Shown: piece by piece, positions 34,791 to 43,231 of the stretch
Layout: every line of letters begins with the position of its first letter
How positions within the stretch are numbered: the first letter of the stretch is position 1
From: Arthrobacter citreus
GTDB lineage: Bacteria > Actinomycetota > Actinomycetes > Actinomycetales > Micrococcaceae
Assembly: GCF_038405225.1 (NCBI RefSeq)
Contig: NZ_CP151657.1
Span: 3,472,001 to 3,536,000, forward strand
Direction: 5' to 3'
Length of the DNA stretch: 64,000 nucleotides
The notes under the pieces: model-generated
What the model was told of the DNA's origin: nothing
Seen by the model: only the letters and a program-made list of their open reading frames with translations
Databases searched by the model: none
Position numbers and translations under genes: made by a program

Positions 34791-36077
34791 GTGAACACGA
34801 CCGAATCCGCACCCGCACCAGCCGCCGCCGGTCCCACCGGCCGTTACCCAGCGGAGGCGGGCGGGACCGGAACCTCGAGTCATCTCAAACCACGCGGAAC
34901 TTTTGCCCGCGGATTGGCCGCATCCTCCGTCTGGGTGGCCCGGGGCCTGATTGTCCTGGCGGGCCTGGTGGTTCTCTGGTTCACCATCCGGTCCCTGTGG
35001 TCGATTGCGCTTCCCGGCCTTTTGGCCCTGCTCCTGTCCTCCATCCTGTGGCCGGTCAACCGCGTGATCCGCAAGGCGCTGCCCAAGGCCCTCGCCGCAC
35101 TGATTTCGCTGGTGGGGCTGCTGGCCGCCATAGCAGCGGTGTCCACGCTCGTGCTGCCTTCCATTTCCTCGGGTTTCAAGGAACTGGTGGGCATGGCGGG
35201 GCGAAATCTGGAGGAGCTGACGGACTTTGTTGCCGGGCTGCCCTTCAGCGTCCAGGCGGTGGACTTCAACGAACTGCTCGACGCCGGTGTGGCTCAGCTG
35301 CGCGAGCACAGCAGCGACATTGTTTCCGGGATCACCGCAGGCCTGGGTACCGTCACCTCGGTCACCGTGGTGTTCCTGCTCACCCTGGTGTTCACTTTCT
35401 TCTGCCTCAAGGACGGGGATAAATTCCTGCCCTGGGCCAGCCGCTGGACCAATAACCGGGCGTTCGTCCACGCCGTGCGGGTGTCCGAGGAGGCTTGGCA
35501 GACCCTGTCGGCCTACATCCTGGCCCAGGCCACCGTTGCACTGGCCGACGCCGTCCTTATCGGCCTGGGCCTGCTGCTGCTGGATGTTCCCCTGGCGCTG
35601 GCACTGATGGTCCTGATCTTCTTCGCCAGCTTCATCCCCATTGTGGGCGCCGTGGGCACCGGAATCCTAGCCACCCTGGTGACGCTGGTGGCCCACGGCT
35701 GGGTGACGGCCCTGGTTGTCCTGGGCCTGGTGCTGGTGGTCCAGCAGCTCGAGTCGAACATCCTGCAGCCCTTCCTGGTGGGCAAAACGCTGAAGCTTCA
35801 CCCCGCCGTCGTGCTGGGCTCGGTGACTGTGGGCAGCACTCTGTTCGGAATTGTTGGCGCTTTCCTTGCGGTCCCTGCCACCGCCGTCGCCATTGTGGTG
35901 CTGCGCTACCTGCGTGACCAGTCACTGACTTCGGCCAATGCCGCTGTTTCCGGAACGGTCCCCGAGTCGGACGACGAGTTTGAGCCGCCGTCCGGAGATG
36001 AGGCAGAGCTGCCGCAGCCGGTTCCAGCTGGGGGCCATCCGCCGGCGGGTGCGTCCCAGCCAAGCAGCGGTGTCTAG
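34791..36077 (+). CDS. AI-2E family transporter (PerM-like permease)
   Basis: A 428-residue membrane protein with about eight hydrophobic segments arranged as in the AI-2E/PerM family: a paired N-terminal set, a long soluble loop (about 115-190), and the conserved C-terminal region VQQLESNILQPFLVGKTLKLHP, which is the family signature. Members include autoinducer-2 exporters and ion antiporters, so the substrate is open. The C-terminal 50 residues are acidic and Pro-rich. GTG 34791 is chosen over TTG 34773; neither has ideal spacing. Confidence 0.86.
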   Translation: MNTTESAPAPAAAGPTGRYPAEAGGTGTSSHLKPRGTFARGLAASSVWVARGLIVLAGLVVLWFTIRSLWSIALPGLLALLLSSILWPVNRVIRKALPKALAALISLVGLLAAIAAVSTLVLPSISSGFKELVGMAGRNLEELTDFVAGLPFSVQAVDFNELLDAGVAQLREHSSDIVSGITAGLGTVTSVTVVFLLTLVFTFFCLKDGDKFLPWASRWTNNRAFVHAVRVSEEAWQTLSAYILAQATVALADAVLIGLGLLLLDVPLALALMVLIFFASFIPIVGAVGTGILATLVTLVAHGWVTALVVLGLVLVVQQLESNILQPFLVGKTLKLHPAVVLGSVTVGSTLFGIVGAFLAVPATAVAIVVLRYLRDQSLTSANAAVSGTVPESDDEFEPPSGDEAELPQPVPAGGHPPAGASQPSSGV

Positions 36078-36102
36078 TCAGGCAGCGGCAAGGCAAAACA
36101 AC

Positions 36103-36139
36103 GGGGCGCCTCCGGTGGTCTCACTTCCGGAAGCGCCCC
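36103..36139. terminator. Stem-loop with GGGGCGC/GCGCCCC arms
   Basis: Inverted repeat 25 bases after the permease stop: outer arms GGGGCGC (36103-36109) and GCGCCCC (36133-36139), with an additional TCCG/CGGA pairing inside. It lies between convergent genes and probably terminates both. Confidence 0.7.
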
Positions 36140-36215
36140 TCGCGTTGCCCTATTAGTATTACCAATTGACCTGAAAGGATGCTGGCAACGGCCGCCTGCC
36201 ACGGACGAACTCAGG

Positions 36216-36947
36216 CTATTCGGTGAAGTGAGTCTTGACCTTTGCCGTGGTCACGGACTCGACCACTCGTTCAGCCAGGCTCCGGAGTTTCACGTTCTGG
36301 TTGCTCGAAGCTCGGCGGAGGATGGAGAAGGCCTGCTCCTGGGTGCAGCGGTTCTGCCCGGCAACAATCCCCACTGCAACGTCAATTGCGGTTCTGGACT
36401 GCATGGCCGATCTCATATCATCATTTGTTTCCCGGTATCCGGCGATCTGGACGGCTACCCGAAGAGTGACCGCGGCTTCGGCGGCATAGTCCAGGACGCG
36501 GCGCACCAGGTCCTCGTCAAACGCCTCGGCATCCCTGGCGTACAAATCCAGGGCGGCTCCGCCGTCGTCGCCAATGATCAGGGGGACGGCCAAAACAGAG
36601 TAGTAGCCCCGATCCTGAACCGCATCGAAATACTCCGGCCACCGGGGGTCGGTGCGGGTGTCGGCAACCAGCGTCACATCACCCGTCAAGGCCGTATGCA
36701 GGCAGGGGCCGGCCCCGAAACCATACTGGACTTCATCCAATTCCTTGGCGGCGGCGCTGCTGCTGGCCACTGTTGCGCCGTGCCTCCCGCGCTTGAGGGT
36801 GATGCCGCAAAGGAGCTCGGACGTATCGCTGAAAACCTCCGCGGCGTGTCCGGCAAACGCCTCCAGGAACAGCTCCATGCTCTCTGTGCCGAGTATAAGC
36901 TGCTGAAGCTGCGCAGCCACTGAGGTCCCGCTGAGGATTGCCGTCAT
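36216..36947 (-). CDS. GAF and ANTAR domain regulator
   Basis: A 243-residue protein with an N-terminal GAF sensor domain (about 20-165; GFGAGPCLHTAL, VLAVPLII) and a C-terminal ANTAR RNA-binding domain (about 180-235; RTAIDVAVGIVAGQNRCTQEQAFSILRRASS). ANTAR proteins stop transcription termination by binding dual hairpins in target mRNAs; the GAF domain likely binds a small ligand or senses redox state. There is no Shine-Dalgarno sequence before ATG 36947, but TAGACT lies seven bases upstream with GGTTCA 17 bases further, suggesting a leaderless transcript. Confidence 0.86.
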   Translation of the reverse strand: MTAILSGTSVAAQLQQLILGTESMELFLEAFAGHAAEVFSDTSELLCGITLKRGRHGATVASSSAAAKELDEVQYGFGAGPCLHTALTGDVTLVADTRTDPRWPEYFDAVQDRGYYSVLAVPLIIGDDGGAALDLYARDAEAFDEDLVRRVLDYAAEAAVTLRVAVQIAGYRETNDDMRSAMQSRTAIDVAVGIVAGQNRCTQEQAFSILRRASSNQNVKLRSLAERVVESVTTAKVKTHFTE

Positions 36948-36953
36948 TAACCG

Positions 36954-36982
36954 AGTCTAGGCGTCTTTGCAAGGCCTGAACC
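36954..36982 (-). promoter_or_regulatory. Candidate promoter of a leaderless GAF-ANTAR mRNA
   Basis: On the minus strand GGTTCA (-35-like) is followed after 17 bases by TAGACT (-10-like, plus-strand 36954-36959), which ends six bases before the start codon. That spacing would put the transcription start at or next to the ATG. Confidence 0.4.
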
Positions 36983-37105
36983 GGGTTGCGGGCCGCCAAT
37001 GTCCGGCCGCTGCCACCAGGCCTGACATCTCCGGCCGCAATGCCGGGTCACTGCGGCACCCGCGGCCGGTTCCGCACCAGGGGTCAGGTGTGGAACCGGC
37101 CCGGA

Positions 37106-38062
37106 TTACTGGGGTGCCATCTTCAGGAAGTCTGCTTCCCGTTCCTTGCTCCAGGACCGTGCATAGAGCCCCAGCCCGGCCTCGTCGCGGACGGAGATGC
37201 CGAGGCGGTTCAGCATCAAGCGGCTTTGGTAAACCGTCAGCTGCTGAGCGCTGCGGCTTGCCCGTACTTTATCCGCCCTATACAGGTAGGTGTCGATCGC
37301 CCGGGACCAGCGCTTGCGCCAGTTATCCACAGCCGGTTCCGATGCGGTGGCGGCCATAAGGCGGTGTGCGGGAAGTATCCGGGGTGCCAGTTGGGACGTC
37401 AGCGCGTTACGCATGTGCGCGGCCTGCGGTCCGGAGGCGGCCGTGCAGCTGCGGAGATGGCTGTCCCAGTAGTAGTCCCAGGAGATGGCCCTGCGGTCCG
37501 CCCAGACCGGTGACCTGGGCCCGCGCATCATGGCGTAGCTGGCATCAAAGAGGAGCAGTGCCGCCAGGGAGGACCGGCTGTTGACCTTGGGAAAGCGTGA
37601 GGTTGCCCACGCCGCGAGGTCAGACGAGAGCTCGAAGACTTCCTCTGCCAGGGCAAGGCCGTCTGCGCCGCCGTACTTTGCCAAGTCCGATTCAGCCCGT
37701 GCGGATACCGGGCCGTAGTCCCAGCGGCTGGGAATCGGCTCTTCCCGGTATTCGGAAGTCTGCAGTTCCCCCAGATGTGGAACGGCTTGGTCCACAAGGG
37801 CCCGCATCAGGGATTCCAAGCGGTCCAGGACCCGGGGGGAGCCGAGAATGCGGACCTGGATAAAAGGATGTAAGGGGTCCATGCAGCGGGTATGAAACCA
37901 TCGCTGCGCACCCCAAGAGCGGGCCTGGGCCGCCAGCGGAGTCACGACATCGCCAATGACTCCATCACATACGTCCTTTTCAGCGGGCTGGATGGTCAAC
38001 GACCACCACTCTGTTCCCGTGGTTAGCGGCTTGGTGGGGTTTGCTGCAGCTAACTGGCTCAT
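37106..38062 (-). CDS. Stand-alone lantibiotic-dehydratase C-terminal / thiopeptide-type bacteriocin biosynthesis domain protein
   Basis: A 318-residue protein whose N-terminal part (TEWWSLTIQPAEKDV, then AQRWFHTRCMDPLHPFIQVRI) follows the SpaB_C pattern (W-x-x-L at the start, WFF-R-Y-x-D-P-x-x-H-l-R-l-R in the middle), followed by SEYREEPIPSRWDYG and YGGADGLALAEEVF. In LanB enzymes this region catalyses glutamate elimination; as single proteins it occurs in thiopeptide, FxLD-lanthipeptide and peptide-aminoacyl-tRNA-ligase systems. The N-terminal glutamylation domain is absent. ATG 38062 has GGGAGGG eight bases upstream. No precursor peptide, cyclase or transporter is recognisable next to it. 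Confidence 0.68.
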   Translation of the reverse strand: MSQLAAANPTKPLTTGTEWWSLTIQPAEKDVCDGVIGDVVTPLAAQARSWGAQRWFHTRCMDPLHPFIQVRILGSPRVLDRLESLMRALVDQAVPHLGELQTSEYREEPIPSRWDYGPVSARAESDLAKYGGADGLALAEEVFELSSDLAAWATSRFPKVNSRSSLAALLLFDASYAMMRGPRSPVWADRRAISWDYYWDSHLRSCTAASGPQAAHMRNALTSQLAPRILPAHRLMAATASEPAVDNWRKRWSRAIDTYLYRADKVRASRSAQQLTVYQSRLMLNRLGISVRDEAGLGLYARSWSKEREADFLKMAPQ

Positions 38063-38665
38063 TGCGAGGTCCCTCCCGTTGGTGACGTGCCGACCGGTGA
38101 CTTTCGGCAACGAAGAAATGAAAACCGAAGTGCTGTGCTGCCCTCAAGGCCGCGGGCTGGCGGACCGGAATCCGATGCGGCGGACCTGCGAAGACTGATT
38201 GTTGGGGGGAAAAATGTCATGGTCCGGCGGCCTTCTGCCGTGCGGGGTAGCCACCCGGCGGCAGTGGGTGAACTCGCACTCTGCCGCCATGAGATGGAGA
38301 CTTGAAAGGTGTGCGGTGCTGATGCTGGCTCTTCCGGCGTCTGGGTGATGCCGTCAGGCTCATATACTTCCAGCAGACACGCCGTGAATACCAGAGGTTT
38401 ACAGAAAACCCCTCGAAAACCGAGTTACTAGTTGCAACTGAAAGATTTTGGGGTATTGGTGGAGAGTGAGGCTCTTTCGGTTCAGTGCCGGGAAGCGTGG
38501 GGAGTTCACCTTTTCCCCACATCTTCGGCTGTACTCTGGCGGAGCGGACGGCAATGACCATAGAGTCTAATTCGTTGCCGACGGCGACAATCCATCGCCC
38601 TGGCGGAGCAGACCGGCCCGGGCAGCACCTGTCCCAATGACCGATCCACGGTCAGGGAAGGGCGA
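38063..38665. other. 603-bp gene-poor, A+T-richer intergenic region
   Basis: Visibly richer in A+T than its surroundings between about 38320 and 38480. Two short frames deserve mention. On the plus strand ATG 38214-TGA 38348 (44 codons) follows GGGGGGA. On the minus strand ATG 38363 to the stop at 38217 (48 codons, basic, Ser/Thr-rich) follows TGGAAG and lies 154 bp upstream of the SpaB_C-type gene on the same strand. Neither has a recognisable leader motif, so neither is called as a gene. GGGAAGGG before 38666 is the next ribosome-binding site. Confidence 0.4.
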
Positions 38666-39166
38666 ATGACAGATCACCTGTGGCCCGCTGAGGTCGCGGA
38701 ACGGCTCCGCGAGTTCTTATCGGAGGCCTTCCCCGGCATACACTTCCAAGCTGTCCCGCTGGTTGCCTACGACATCGCCACCATTGACGTGGCGTGGACC
38801 GATGGGCCGTCCCTGCATGAGGTGGATCTCCTGGCGCTGGAATTTGTCCTGCGCATCCACCTGGACACCTGGGGGACGCCGGTCCAGTCGAGGATTGACC
38901 GCGTATCCAACCGACGAACGATGAGCCCCGTTGTCGAAGGAATGCTGCTGGAGGCGCTGGCGGCAGACATGGCGAGTGAGGTGCGCGAACTCGACATGGA
39001 CCAGCTCTATTTACTGCCTCCAATCCTTGCCGCTTCGCGCTACCGTCCGGAAAAAGGCACCGTCCCCGAGTTCCTCGACCTTTTGTTCGAAGCAACCAGC
39101 TTCAGCATGGTGAGCCCGACCGGCAAACCGTCAAATCTCACCTGCACCTGCGCGTTGTGCGCGTGA
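38666..39166 (+). CDS. LPD29-like domain protein, unknown function
   Basis: A 166-residue protein. The first half, AERLREFLSEAFPGIHFQAV followed by ATIDVAWTDGPSLHEVD, resembles the LPD29 domain (large polyvalent protein-associated), which is often found in proteins of mobile elements but also in chromosomal actinobacterial proteins. The C-terminal half has no domain I recognise and ends in CTCALCA. ATG 38666 has GGGAAGGG upstream. It borders the A+T-richer gap, so a recent acquisition is possible but not shown. Confidence 0.66.
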   Translation: MTDHLWPAEVAERLREFLSEAFPGIHFQAVPLVAYDIATIDVAWTDGPSLHEVDLLALEFVLRIHLDTWGTPVQSRIDRVSNRRTMSPVVEGMLLEALAADMASEVRELDMDQLYLLPPILAASRYRPEKGTVPEFLDLLFEATSFSMVSPTGKPSNLTCTCALCA

Positions 39167-39313
39167 GGCCCGGCCCGCAGACGGCGGCCTTCTGGGGGCG
39201 GGGTTGTCCTGCGGGCGGGATTAATGGCTGAAGACGGCTCTGTTTCCGGACGCAGAGCGTCCGGAAGCAGATGTCCCATGACTTGAAGGTGACTGGGGTG
39301 AGGGGATTGTTGG

Positions 39314-40588
39314 TTACGGGTGCAAAACCGGTTCGGCTGCCTTCCCGCGCAGCAGCTCGCCCTCCGGGCCTGCCGAAACGGCGGGCTTGCGGGTGAGGGT
39401 CAGGTAGGAAACTGCTGCCAGGACCGCAAACACGACCATGGTGATACCCATGGGCACCGCGGTGTCCTCTCCACCCAGGCCAACGATGGGAGCAACCGCA
39501 GCGGCCAGCACATACTGCAGGCAGCCCAGGAAGGCGGACCCCGTGCCGGCGTGGTGGCCGGCTTCGTCCAGGGCCAGTGCCGTCGCATTTCCGAAAATAA
39601 ATCCGAGCGATCCCTGGAAGAGGGCAAACAGGACCAGCATGGGAACCATGGGGGTGGCATTGAGGGCGAAGGTCAGCAGTCCCGCGGCAGCCAGCACGGC
39701 CACAACCAACCCAATGGAGATCATGCGGCGGTAGGACACCCTGCCGGCCAGCGCCGCGGCAATAACGCTGACGATGGTGATGCAGAGTGCGTTCATAGCG
39801 AAGATCAGGGAGAACCGGGTCTCGGACAGGCCCATGATGTTCTGGATGATGAACGGTGAAGCGGAAATGTAGGCGAACAGCCCGGCAAAGGCAAAGCAGA
39901 AGGTCAGCAGGTATCCGGTGTAATTCCGGTTGCTGAGAACTACCTTGGCAACGTGCAGGGTGGTCTTGATTCCACCCTGGTTGCGGTCCCGGGCAGCCAG
40001 GGTTTCCCTGGCTCCGAAGACGGCCCATACGAAGAGAGCCAGAACCAGGACGGCAAGAACCCAGAACACGGCGCGCCATCCAGCTGTAGCGATAATTGCG
40101 CCGCCGGCCAGTGGAGCGATGACGGGGGCAACCACGCAGATGATCGTGAGCACGCCCAGAAGCTTGGCGGCGGCGGCACCCCGGGCGGTGTCGGAGACAA
40201 TGGCGCGCGCGAGGACAACGCCGGCGGCGCCGCCCAGTCCCTGCAGGAAGCGAGCCGAGGCCAGAATCTCGACGTTGGGGGCAACCGCGCAGACCACGCT
40301 GGCTGCGGCGCAGACAAAGGTGCCGATCAGCAGGGGCTTGCGGCGACCGATGCCGTCAGAGAGCGGGCCGATGAAGAGCTGGCCCAGACCGAGCCCCACC
40401 AGGAAGGTCGTCATGGTGAGCTGGATGCCTGCTGCAGTGGTGCTCAGGTCTCCCGCCACGCCGGGGAAAGCCGGCAAGTACAGGTCAATGGACAGGGGTC
40501 CCACGGCCGTCAGCAGGGCCAAAAGGAGGATGAGTTGTCCGCTGGTGCGTTGCGCGGCGGATGGGGGTGTGGCGGTGGAATGGGGCAT
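39314..40588 (-). CDS. MFS drug-resistance transporter, Bcr/CflA type
   Basis: A 424-residue major facilitator with twelve predicted helices. The N-terminal span contains the drug-exporter-type LSIDLYLPAFP, and the motif-A loop GPLSDGIGRRKPLLIG between helices 2 and 3 is typical of DHA1 Bcr/CflA efflux pumps (bicyclomycin, chloramphenicol and similar). GAGGAAA lies before ATG 40588. It is divergent from a MarR regulator with 84 bp of A+T-rich DNA between, the usual arrangement of a drug-induced pump. Confidence 0.9.
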   Translation of the reverse strand: MPHSTATPPSAAQRTSGQLILLLALLTAVGPLSIDLYLPAFPGVAGDLSTTAAGIQLTMTTFLVGLGLGQLFIGPLSDGIGRRKPLLIGTFVCAAASVVCAVAPNVEILASARFLQGLGGAAGVVLARAIVSDTARGAAAAKLLGVLTIICVVAPVIAPLAGGAIIATAGWRAVFWVLAVLVLALFVWAVFGARETLAARDRNQGGIKTTLHVAKVVLSNRNYTGYLLTFCFAFAGLFAYISASPFIIQNIMGLSETRFSLIFAMNALCITIVSVIAAALAGRVSYRRMISIGLVVAVLAAAGLLTFALNATPMVPMLVLFALFQGSLGFIFGNATALALDEAGHHAGTGSAFLGCLQYVLAAAVAPIVGLGGEDTAVPMGITMVVFAVLAAVSYLTLTRKPAVSAGPEGELLRGKAAEPVLHP

Positions 40589-40618
40589 TGGAGCTTTCCT
40601 CGACGTGTCAGTGAGCCG

Positions 40619-40660
40619 TTAACTATATATATGAGAACATATGTATGTCAACATATGCGT
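40619..40660. promoter_or_regulatory. Shared A+T-rich control region of the MFS pump and MarR gene
   Basis: Contains TATATAT (40624-40630) and two CATATG hexamers (40638-40643 and 40652-40657) spaced 14 bases apart, each self-complementary and preceded by AA. MarR dimers bind such A+T-rich palindromes, so this is the likely operator for both genes. Confidence 0.55.
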
Positions 40661-40672
40661 TAGGATGGTCGC

Positions 40673-41137
40673 ATGACGGAAGAAAGCGAAACAGCGGCCC
40701 GACGGCGGGAAGTGGCCGTTCTGCTTCGTGACCTCGCGTGGACCATCCACCGCAGGGTCCCGGATGTCACGGGCATAGATCCGCTGCCGTCCACGGAGCT
40801 GGCGGTGCTTAAGCACATTCTGGAAGCCCCCGGAATGACGGTTACTGAGCTTTCGCGGCGGATGGCGCTGAAACAGAGCAACACCAGCGCGGCTGTCCGT
40901 GTCCTGACGGAGCGCGGACTCGTCACGAGGGAAAGCAGTCCCTCCGACCGCCGGATCAGCCGGGTGGTTCCGACGGATGATGCGCTGGCGAAGGATGAGG
41001 CCATCGAGGATGCCTGGGCCGGTCCCATCCGCAGCGGACTCGCGGGGTTGAGTGAAGAGGAAGCTGAAGCCATGAATGCCGCTGCTTCGGCGCTGCAGTC
41101 ACTCAATGCGCTTCTGCGCTCGAATCAGGGCGGCTGA
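40673..41137 (+). CDS. MarR-family transcriptional regulator
   Basis: A 154-residue winged-helix protein. The recognition helix region is MTVTELSRRMALKQSNTSAAVRVLTERGLVTRE and the wing contains SPSDRRISRVV, as in MarR. It probably represses the divergent MFS exporter and itself, and releases DNA on binding a phenolic or drug ligand. AGGA precedes ATG 40673 by eight bases. It ends three bases before the convergent PGPGW-protein stop. Confidence 0.9.
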   Translation: MTEESETAARRREVAVLLRDLAWTIHRRVPDVTGIDPLPSTELAVLKHILEAPGMTVTELSRRMALKQSNTSAAVRVLTERGLVTRESSPSDRRISRVVPTDDALAKDEAIEDAWAGPIRSGLAGLSEEEAEAMNAAASALQSLNALLRSNQGG

Positions 41138-41140
41138 GAG

Positions 41141-41614
41141 CTACCTCGGGTGCCGCTCGGTCCCTGCGGTCCGGCGGCCCCGGCCGCGGAACTTGCGGCA
41201 GCTGTAGATGATGAGGCTCAGGGCAATGAGGCCGGAGATGATTAGGCCGGTTCCGGTGCCCCAGCCGCCGGGAAGCCACAAGGCATCACTGTACGGCCAC
41301 CAGCCCGGAGCCCTGGCCCAGACTCCCCAGACAACTCCCACCGCCATGATGGACATAGCCCCGATGATGCTGGCGCCGATCCGCGGCCAGGTCTGCACTC
41401 CCTTTTCCGCCGTTTCAAAGGCCTTCGCCCTGACGGGCCGCAGGAAGCGGCTGGCCCACCGGTAACGGAGCGAAAGCACCGCCAGTCCGGCCACCAGGGC
41501 CAGCAGTCCGGGGCCGGGAAGGATGAGGGCTGCCAGCCCGAGGACAATCAGCGTCCATCCAACGATCTCGATGCCGGTTCGCCGCAGCCATGGCGGGAGC
41601 GGGGGCATTTTCAT
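41141..41614 (-). CDS. PGPGW-motif transmembrane protein (TIGR02611-like)
   Basis: A 157-residue membrane protein with four hydrophobic segments. The segment TLIVLGLAALILPGPGLLAL followed by GLAVLSLRYRWASRFL is the hallmark of the PGPGW/TIGR02611 family, of unknown function and common in actinobacteria. The C-terminus is basic (CRKFRGRGRR). It has no obvious operon partner. Confidence 0.78.
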   Translation of the reverse strand: MKMPPLPPWLRRTGIEIVGWTLIVLGLAALILPGPGLLALVAGLAVLSLRYRWASRFLRPVRAKAFETAEKGVQTWPRIGASIIGAMSIMAVGVVWGVWARAPGWWPYSDALWLPGGWGTGTGLIISGLIALSLIIYSCRKFRGRGRRTAGTERHPR

Positions 41615-41707
41615 GGATGCCCGTTGAGGTGCTCGTCCGCGGCTGCGCCGGCCGGGATGGCGACTGGGGGCGGTCTGTGGGGCGTTCCCGGAAGTATTGG
41701 CATAAAG

Positions 41708-42358
41708 TCAGTTGCCGAGTCCGGCCTTATCGACGCGGCGGTGGAAGCGCATGCCCGCAAGGCCTCCCAAGATGGCGCCGCCGAGAGCGACCAGGGCGGC
41801 AATTACTGCTGAAATGATGGCAGCCGCGGTGTTGTCTCCGGATAGCTGGGGGTATGTGTTGAGCTGGGCATTGATGTTGAGCTGGCTTCCGGCGATGGCG
41901 CCGATGACGGCCAGCACGACGGCAATGACGATGCCCCAGGCCCACACCGCCACTCCCTGTTTGACGCCGTTGAAGCGGGCCATGCGTCCGGCGACGTAAC
42001 CGCCGCAGAAGTATGCAACGAAGAGGATCACCATCAGGATGATGACGCCTGCCAAGCCTGCCCCCTCCGGATTGGCGGTGGCCTCACCGGCTACGTCGAC
42101 GTTGTTGGCGATCAGTGCTGCACCGAAGGCTGTGGCTATCGCACTCAGGAGAACAGTTGTTCCGGCGGCGGCGAGCCAGCCAAAGAAAGCCGAGCCGATC
42201 TTGACTCCGCCAAACTGTTCCTTTTGCCGGCCGACAATCTGTTCACGGCTTTCCGTGCCGCTGCCGGTGGTTTGATCTGCCCTCTGTTCGGGTTGGCCTG
42301 CCAAGCCCCGGTTTGGTTTGCGGGCTGGCTGTCCGGCCGCTCCTGCGCTGGTACTCAT
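41708..42358 (-). CDS. Four-span membrane protein, unknown function
   Basis: A 216-residue protein. A 50-residue hydrophilic, Gly/Gln/Arg-rich N-terminus precedes four hydrophobic segments (about 58-85, 100-125, 135-160, 178-205), the second holding VAYFCGGYVAGRMARFNGVKQG, a pattern seen in small YrzE/TIGR04086-like proteins. AAGGAG precedes ATG 42358 by seven bases. The 93-bp space to the PGPGW gene holds nothing recognisable; co-transcription is possible. Confidence 0.72.
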   Translation of the reverse strand: MSTSAGAAGQPARKPNRGLAGQPEQRADQTTGSGTESREQIVGRQKEQFGGVKIGSAFFGWLAAAGTTVLLSAIATAFGAALIANNVDVAGEATANPEGAGLAGVIILMVILFVAYFCGGYVAGRMARFNGVKQGVAVWAWGIVIAVVLAVIGAIAGSQLNINAQLNTYPQLSGDNTAAAIISAVIAALVALGGAILGGLAGMRFHRRVDKAGLGN

Positions 42359-42447
42359 CAGAGTCTCCTTAGCTTCGCCTAATCTCAGATTTGGGAGACT
42401 GGACCCACAAAGACAGTGTACTTAGTAATTTTCCGAATTAGCTAGGC

Positions 42448-42654
42448 CTAGGACGAAGCCTCAGCATCGGAGGCGGGGCTGTCCTCGTCGGTCTCGAGGG
42501 CAGGCTGCTCCTCCCTCTCTTCCTCGCGTTCCTTGGACTTCGCCTCATTGATCAGGCGTGCGGTCACTTCGTCGTTGAATTCATCCCGCGTTCCGGCCAG
42601 GTTGTTGGTTGTGGCGTCGGCTCCGGGGTTGATGCTCTGGTCCTGGTTGCTCAT
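42448..42654 (-). CDS. Small acidic hydrophilic protein, unknown function
   Basis: A 68-residue protein without hydrophobic stretches; the second half is a Glu/Lys/Arg-rich helix (INEAKSKEREEEREEQPALE) with an acidic Ser-rich tail. It is likely partly disordered or coiled-coil. CAGGAG lies seven bases before ATG 42654. The frame is open upstream to 42843 but without a good start. Lies 89 bp upstream of the four-span membrane protein on the same strand; no family recognised. Confidence 0.62.
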   Translation of the reverse strand: MSNQDQSINPGADATTNNLAGTRDEFNDEVTARLINEAKSKEREEEREEQPALETDEDSPASDAEASS

Positions 42655-43231
42655 GTGGTGCTCCTGTCCTGGGTAAACGGTCCGGTGGAAACCCCGCCCG
42701 AGTGGGGTCTTCGGTGTTCCCACCCTTGCATATTCGGTGCAAGCGGCGCACCCCGTTTTCACGCGTGCGGCACTGGGCCTGGGCACCGGACCGGAAAGGG
42801 AAGTGAAATGGAGCGAACCGCTGAGCGCCGTGCCGTTGGTCACACCCCCGGAGGGTTGCCCGCGGGCTTCCTTTTGGCAGCTTCCGGCTTATTTGCGTGC
42901 TGTGTCCCCGGCAGGGCGGGCAGTCGAACGGCAGGAGGCGCATTAACGGAAGGCTAAACCAGCACGGAAAGGACGGCTTTCGCGCTGTGAATAAGCGCAG
43001 TGGAAGTACTCCGCTCCTGGCCGCTGTTCCTTTTCTGTTAGATTTCGAAGGGAGTCACACAGCGCCGTAGCCTTCGTTCCCCCAGAACCGGTAACCGCCT
43101 GTTCGTCTTATCTTCAAAGGTCTCTCTCATGCTTGTTAATGTCTTTTTTTCTCAGGTTTCACGTCCATTCCGGACAGCAGTAATTCCCGGCGGTCCCCGC
43201 GCCGCCGCATCCGGCCGGATCTGAGGGCGGA
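42655..43231. other. 577-bp intergenic region
   Basis: Separates divergent genes at 42654 and 43232. A 49-codon plus-strand frame (ATG 42808-TAA 42957) follows GAAAGGGAAG and has one hydrophobic stretch, but I see no family or conservation evidence and leave it uncalled. From about 43020 to 43170 the DNA is A+T-richer and probably holds the promoter of the RsbQ-like operon. No terminator or known riboswitch is evident. Confidence 0.4.

Noticed and set aside
42808-42957. Forty-nine-codon frame after GAAAGGGAAG
   Set aside because: Ribosome-binding site acceptable, but no family, conservation or context evidence.
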